A DNA stretch of 55,974 nucleotides from Sulfurimonas sp. (lineage in GTDB: Bacteria; Campylobacterota; Campylobacteria; Campylobacterales; Sulfurimonadaceae). Shown piece after piece: positions 53,105 through 55,974 of the stretch. Each line of letters starts with the position of its first letter. The first letter of the stretch is position 1. The notes beneath the pieces were generated by a model. That model had not been told where the DNA came from. It worked only from the letters and a program-made list of their open reading frames with translations, and ran no database searches. Made by a program: the position numbers and the translations under genes. The stretch lies in the NCBI GenBank assembly GCA_021648285.1, contig JAKITC010000011.1, forward strand, positions 1 to 55,974. The letters run 5' to 3'.

Positions 53105-53257
53105 ATGAGAGAAGCAATTCACTTAGGTTGTGAGAAATGTACTAGACGTAATTATCACACAACTAAAAACAAGAAAATTCATACTGAAAAATTTTCAGTA
53201 AGAAAATATTGTAAGTTCTGCAGAGAGCACACAATACACAAAGAAATGAAACTGTAG
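53105..53257 (+). CDS. rpmG: Large ribosomal subunit protein L33, zinc-binding type
   Basis: The 50-residue product MREAIHLGCEKCTRRNYHT... keeps the zinc pairs C9-x2-C12 and C36-x2-C39 and is the C+ form. GTAAG precedes the ATG. It lies between tuf and tRNA-Trp, a Campylobacterota arrangement, and is easy to miss at 153 bp. Confidence 0.96.
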   Translation: MREAIHLGCEKCTRRNYHTTKNKKIHTEKFSVRKYCKFCREHTIHKEMKL

Positions 53258-53401
53258 TTTTACTTTTTGCACGAGTATTTAAATGCAACTATTTGCATGG
53301 ATATTCTGCCAAAGAAAACTCAACGTTAGCGTAGTTATTTGGACTTTGTTCAAATAGCGTTAGCATTAAAACAAGTTGCTCTTAATTTGTGCAACAAATT
53401 A

Positions 53402-53477
53402 AGGCGTATAGCTCCAATGGTAGAGCACCGGATTCCAAATCCGGGTGTTGGGAGTTCGAGTCTCTCTACGCCTGCCA
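53402..53477 (+). tRNA. trnW: tRNA-Trp (anticodon CCA)
   Basis: A 76-base cloverleaf with CCA encoded. Acceptor AGGCGTA pairs with TACGCCT (53467-53473), discriminator G. Anticodon loop TTCCAAA gives CCA. It is embedded in the rpmG-secE gap, as in many relatives, and is probably processed from that transcript. Confidence 0.97.
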
Positions 53478-53542
53478 CACATTAATTATTTGTAAAGCTT
53501 TAGAGCTTTATTTGTAATTAATGCATTTATATAGGAAAATTT

Positions 53543-53722
53543 ATGAATATAGCTCAAGGTATAAGAAACGCAAAAATAGAATTAAGTAAGGTAATCTTTC
53601 CTACTAAGGGTCAAGTTAAACAAGCTTACATTTCAGTTATGATAGTAGTTGCTGTAATCACTGCTTTTTTAGCTTTAGTAGATTTAATGATGTCTTCTAT
53701 AATGTCTGCAATTTTAGGATAA
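53543..53722 (+). CDS. secE: Preprotein translocase subunit SecE
   Basis: SecE clamps the SecY channel. This is the short 59-residue form with an amphipathic N-terminal helix and one transmembrane helix (about 31-52, VMIVVAVITAFLALVDLMMS) preceded by FPTKGQVKQAY, the conserved hinge region. RBS ATAGGA is 10 bp upstream. It lies 9 bp before nusG. Too short for many gene finders. Confidence 0.95.
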   Translation: MNIAQGIRNAKIELSKVIFPTKGQVKQAYISVMIVVAVITAFLALVDLMMSSIMSAILG

Positions 53723-53731
53723 GGGGTATTA

Positions 53732-54274
53732 ATGGAAAATGAAACAAGTAATCATCAGTGGTACTCTATACAAACATATGGAAGTGAAAAAACTGTTCGT
53801 CTTGCAATTTTTTATATGATTGAAGAGATGAATCTTCAAGATGCCATCACTGATGTTATTGTTCCAACAGAAGACGTAATTGAAGTAAAAGATGGTAAAA
53901 AGAAAATATCAGAACGCTCATTATACTCAGGATATGTTTTTGCTAGAATTGACTTAAATACAGAGATACAACATCTTATTCAAAGTATTCCAAAAGTATC
54001 TGGATTTATTGGTGAAGGAAGTCGTCCTACGCCATTAAGTGAGCATGACATTAGTGTAATATTAGATCGTGTAAATAATAGAGCTGCTCCTAAACCAAAA
54101 GTATTTTTTGATAATGGCGAAACCGTTCGTATTATAGATGGTCCATTCGCAAACTTTACAGCAGTAGTAGATGAATATGATTTAGAGCATGGAACTTTAA
54201 AACTTAATGTTTCTATTTTTGGAAGAGCAACACCTGTTGATATCTCTTATACGCAGGTTGAAAAAATAATTTAA
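53732..54274 (+). CDS. nusG: Transcription elongation/antitermination factor NusG
   Basis: NusG joins RNA polymerase to Rho and the ribosome. The 180-residue product has the NGN domain (HQWYSIQTYGSEKTVRLAI, then YSGYVFARIDL) and the KOW domain (GETVRIIDGPFANFTAVVDEY). RBS AAGGGG is at 53721-53726. It follows secE closely, as in nearly all bacteria. Confidence 0.97.
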   Translation: MENETSNHQWYSIQTYGSEKTVRLAIFYMIEEMNLQDAITDVIVPTEDVIEVKDGKKKISERSLYSGYVFARIDLNTEIQHLIQSIPKVSGFIGEGSRPTPLSEHDISVILDRVNNRAAPKPKVFFDNGETVRIIDGPFANFTAVVDEYDLEHGTLKLNVSIFGRATPVDISYTQVEKII

Positions 54275-54330
54275 CGTAGTGATAACTACGCTAATATTAG
54301 ATTTTGTATAGAAATTTAATATTAGCGTAG
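54275..54330 (+). promoter_or_regulatory. Mutually exclusive hairpins in the nusG-rplK gap
   Basis: ACTACGCTAATATTA (54285-54299) can pair with CGTAGT (54275-54280) or, more strongly, with TAATATTAGCGTAG (54317-54330, 14 perfect pairs). The two structures exclude each other, as in an attenuator. A small GCGAC/GTCGC inverted repeat follows at 54336-54347. The gap holds no other gene; an L1- or L11-binding control site is inferred. Confidence 0.5.
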
Positions 54331-54461
54331 CTAAAGCGACAAGTCGCGGTGAGCCTTCTGCTGAAAAAACTTAGTACGTTCAGAAGAAATATCTTGAGAG
54401 TGCTAGCGTAATGGTCTGGATTAGTCCAAATCATGTAATAAATAAACAAAAAGGAAATATA

Positions 54462-54887
54462 ATGGCAAAAAAAGTTATGGACTATATCAAGCTACAAATC
54501 GAAGCTGGTAAAGCAAACCCTGCACCACCAGTAGGACCAGCTTTAGGACAACGTGGTGTTAATATCATGGAATTCACAAAAGCATTTAATGAAAAAACAA
54601 AAGATAAAATGGGATTTAAAATTCCTGTAGTAATTACAGTTTATACTGATAGAAGCTTTACTTTTATAACAAAACAACCACCAGCATCAGCTCTTTTATT
54701 GAAAGCTGCTAACCTTAAAAAAGGTACAGATAATCCAATTAAAAATAAAGTTGGAAAAATTACTCGTGCTCAATTAATGGAAGTTGTTGAACAAAAGATA
54801 CAAGATTTAAATACTGATGATAGAGACATGGCTGCTAATACTTTAGCTGGTTCAGCTCGTTCAATGGGTATTGAAATCGTAGACTAG
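54462..54887 (+). CDS. rplK: Large ribosomal subunit protein L11
   Basis: L11 forms the GTPase-associated centre with L10 and the L7/L12 stalk and is needed for RelA activation. The 141-residue product from ATG 54462 starts [20 protein letters not shown], with [17 protein letters not shown] and the C-terminal domain [16 protein letters not shown] longer reading from 54411 is rejected because AAGGAAAT stands directly before 54462. Confidence 0.97.
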   Translation: MAKKVMDYIKLQIEAGKANPAPPVGPALGQRGVNIMEFTKAFNEKTKDKMGFKIPVVITVYTDRSFTFITKQPPASALLLKAANLKKGTDNPIKNKVGKITRAQLMEVVEQKIQDLNTDDRDMAANTLAGSARSMGIEIVD

Positions 54888-55042
54888 AAATAATTAGTAT
54901 AGAACCTGTGTAAAACTCAGCTTCTTACGCTAAGTGAACAAAACACTAAAGCTGATTTCATTTGAAGTAGAGTTTTAAGAAAGAATCATAGACCACAGTG
55001 ATATAAACTAAATGTGGCAGAATTACATAGGAGAATTTGAAA
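54888..55042 (+). promoter_or_regulatory. Structured 155-bp gap between rplK and rplA
   Basis: No gene is seen. AAAACTC near 54912 can pair with GAGTTTT near 54972, and TCAGCTT (about 54917) with AAGCTGA (about 54950), a nested stem that would hold most of the gap. In most bacteria rplK and rplA are a few bp apart, so this length suggests a leader for rplA, perhaps a regulatory site for L1. Confidence 0.45.
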
Positions 55043-55735
55043 ATGAGTAAAAGATATAAACAATTAATTGAAAAAATAGATGTAGAAAAAGCATATGGTG
55101 TAGCAGATGCATCAACGACAGTTAAAAGCTTAACAAGTGCTAAGTTTGATGAAACCGTTGAAATGGCATTAAACCTAAATGTAGATCCTCGTCATGCTGA
55201 TCAAATGGTTCGTGGTGCTATAGTACTTCCTCATGGAATTGGTAAGACGGTTCGTGTTGCTGTTTTTGCAAAAGGTGTTAAAGCTGATGAAGCTAAAGCA
55301 GCTGGTGCTGATATCGTTGGAACTGATGATTTAGTTGCTGATATTAAAGCTGGAATTTTTAATTTTGATGTAGTTGTTGCTGCACCAGATTGTATGGGGC
55401 TTGTTGGACAAATTGGTCGTATCCTTGGACCAAAAGGTTTAATGCCTAACCCTAAGACTGGTACTGTAACTCCTGATGTTGCTACTGCTGTTAAAAATGT
55501 TAAGGGTGGACAAGTTAACTTTAGAGTTGATAAAAAAGGCAATATCCATGCTGGTATTGGTAAAGCTAGTTTTGATGCTAAACAAATTGAAGAAAATTTT
55601 CTTGCTATCATGATTGCTATTAATAAGCAAAAACCTGCATCTGCTAAAGGTCGCTATATTAAATCTGGTGCTCTTAGTTTAACAATGAGTCCAGCTGTAA
55701 AATTAGACGTATTAGAGTTAGCTGATATTAAATAA
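55043..55735 (+). CDS. rplA: Large ribosomal subunit protein L1
   Basis: L1 forms the mobile stalk at the E site and represses its own operon in E. coli. The 230-residue product (from ATG 55043, after TAGGAGA) has [48 protein letters not shown] and [22 protein letters not shown]. An in-frame TTG at 55037 is too close to the RBS. Confidence 0.97.
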   Translation: MSKRYKQLIEKIDVEKAYGVADASTTVKSLTSAKFDETVEMALNLNVDPRHADQMVRGAIVLPHGIGKTVRVAVFAKGVKADEAKAAGADIVGTDDLVADIKAGIFNFDVVVAAPDCMGLVGQIGRILGPKGLMPNPKTGTVTPDVATAVKNVKGGQVNFRVDKKGNIHAGIGKASFDAKQIEENFLAIMIAINKQKPASAKGRYIKSGALSLTMSPAVKLDVLELADIK

Positions 55736-55744
55736 TTTTTAGTG

Positions 55745-55760
55745 TGCCACTTTCGTGGCA
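55745..55760 (+). terminator. Hairpin after rplA
   Basis: TGCCAC (55745-55750) pairs with GTGGCA (55755-55760) around TTTC, 9 bp after the rplA stop. Only a short T-poor tail (TATTATAAA) follows. Partial termination or attenuation before rplJ. Confidence 0.5.
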
Positions 55761-55954
55761 TATTATAAAGTTACTTTAATAAATTTACCTTAATTTCTCA
55801 AAAAACTTGTTTTTTTGTAGCTTTAGGGGTTGTATATTAAACTAATAGTAACTGCATTTTATGGACTAGAGATATGGGTGTTAAAGTTAATCTTTAACTT
55901 AATTTACTTTTATTAGTATACCTGTTGAAGTGTTGTCTGGAAAGGAGATATTCT
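55761..55954 (+). promoter_or_regulatory. rplJ leader region, with a GTAGCTTTA module copy
   Basis: This 194-bp non-coding region precedes rplJ. It includes 55793-55838, a copy of the module at 51610 (ATTTCTCAAAAAACTTG then TTTTTTTGTAGCTTTAG). The remainder is AT-rich. L10 leaders in other bacteria are L10(L12)4-binding control RNAs; whether this one is cannot be settled by eye. Confidence 0.45.
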
Positions 55955-55974
55955 ATGACAAAAACACAAAAAGC
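55955..55974 (+). CDS. rplJ: Large ribosomal subunit protein L10, N-terminal end only
   Basis: ATG 55955 follows AAAGGAGAT at 55941-55949 and reads MTKTQK before the window ends. The position after rplA and this opening are those of L10, the base of the L7/L12 stalk. The remainder lies outside the window. Confidence 0.85.

Overview
This is an AT-rich chromosomal segment from a sulfur-oxidising member of the Campylobacterota (Epsilonproteobacteria), most like Sulfurimonas. The evidence is a soxXYZAB cluster with a one-haem SoxA, an S10/spc ribosomal operon without rpmD that runs into secY-map-infA, a tuf-rpmG-trnW-secE-nusG-rplK-rplA-rplJ order, and TTTTGGGTATAAT-type promoters. The genus is inferred from gene order and protein style; no database was searched.

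Layout. 1-7.7 kb is the sulfur region. The 3' end of a group II intron lies directly upstream of soxX, then come soxX-Y-Z-A-B, an outer-membrane porin, a 126-bp MITE-like inverted-repeat element, and a periplasmic thioredoxin-like / DsrE-like / DUF302 trio. 7.7-9.8 kb (minus strand) holds rnhB, an ATPase and a lipoprotein. 10.0-20.7 kb is the S10-spc-secY-map-infA operon. 20.8-35.2 kb interrupts the usual run from infA into rpmJ-rpsM. It holds a chemoreceptor, a rhodanese-fold protein without catalytic cysteines, chorismate mutase, an acyltransferase operon, pyruvate kinase, a TolC/MFP/ABC exporter, a decayed arsenic operon (arsR intact, arsC frameshifted, arsB with two internal stops) and a radical SAM protein. 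35.2-36.4 kb is a scar with a degenerate membrane-protein remnant and a 5'-truncated ISAs1-type transposase.

36.5-39.7 kb is the alpha operon (rpmJ-rpsM-rpsK-rpsD-rpoA-rplQ). Its leader carries two copies of a structured RNA unit whose differences include compensatory base changes. 39.8-48.2 kb is housekeeping: aldo/keto reductase, Nfu-like protein, murE, a thioredoxin-like ferredoxin, panD, YbaB, a polyprenyl synthase and transketolase. 48.2-50.9 kb holds small genes, a broken AEC transporter, thioredoxin, a TrmH-type methylase and YaaA. 51.0-56.0 kb is a tRNA array (Thr, Tyr, Gly, Thr), tuf, rpmG, tRNA-Trp, secE, nusG, rplK, rplA and the first codons of rplJ.

How it fits together. SoxXA, SoxYZ and SoxB would oxidise thiosulfate in the periplasm, and the adjacent thioredoxin/DsrE/DUF302 proteins plausibly handle sulfane sulfur or redox balance nearby. 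Three translation operons share a promoter form with a GC-rich discriminator, which suggests common growth-rate or stringent control. The intervening block shows repeated decay (ars genes, a receiver-domain fragment, an AEC transporter, a truncated transposase), as expected of an accessory insertion between two conserved ribosomal blocks.
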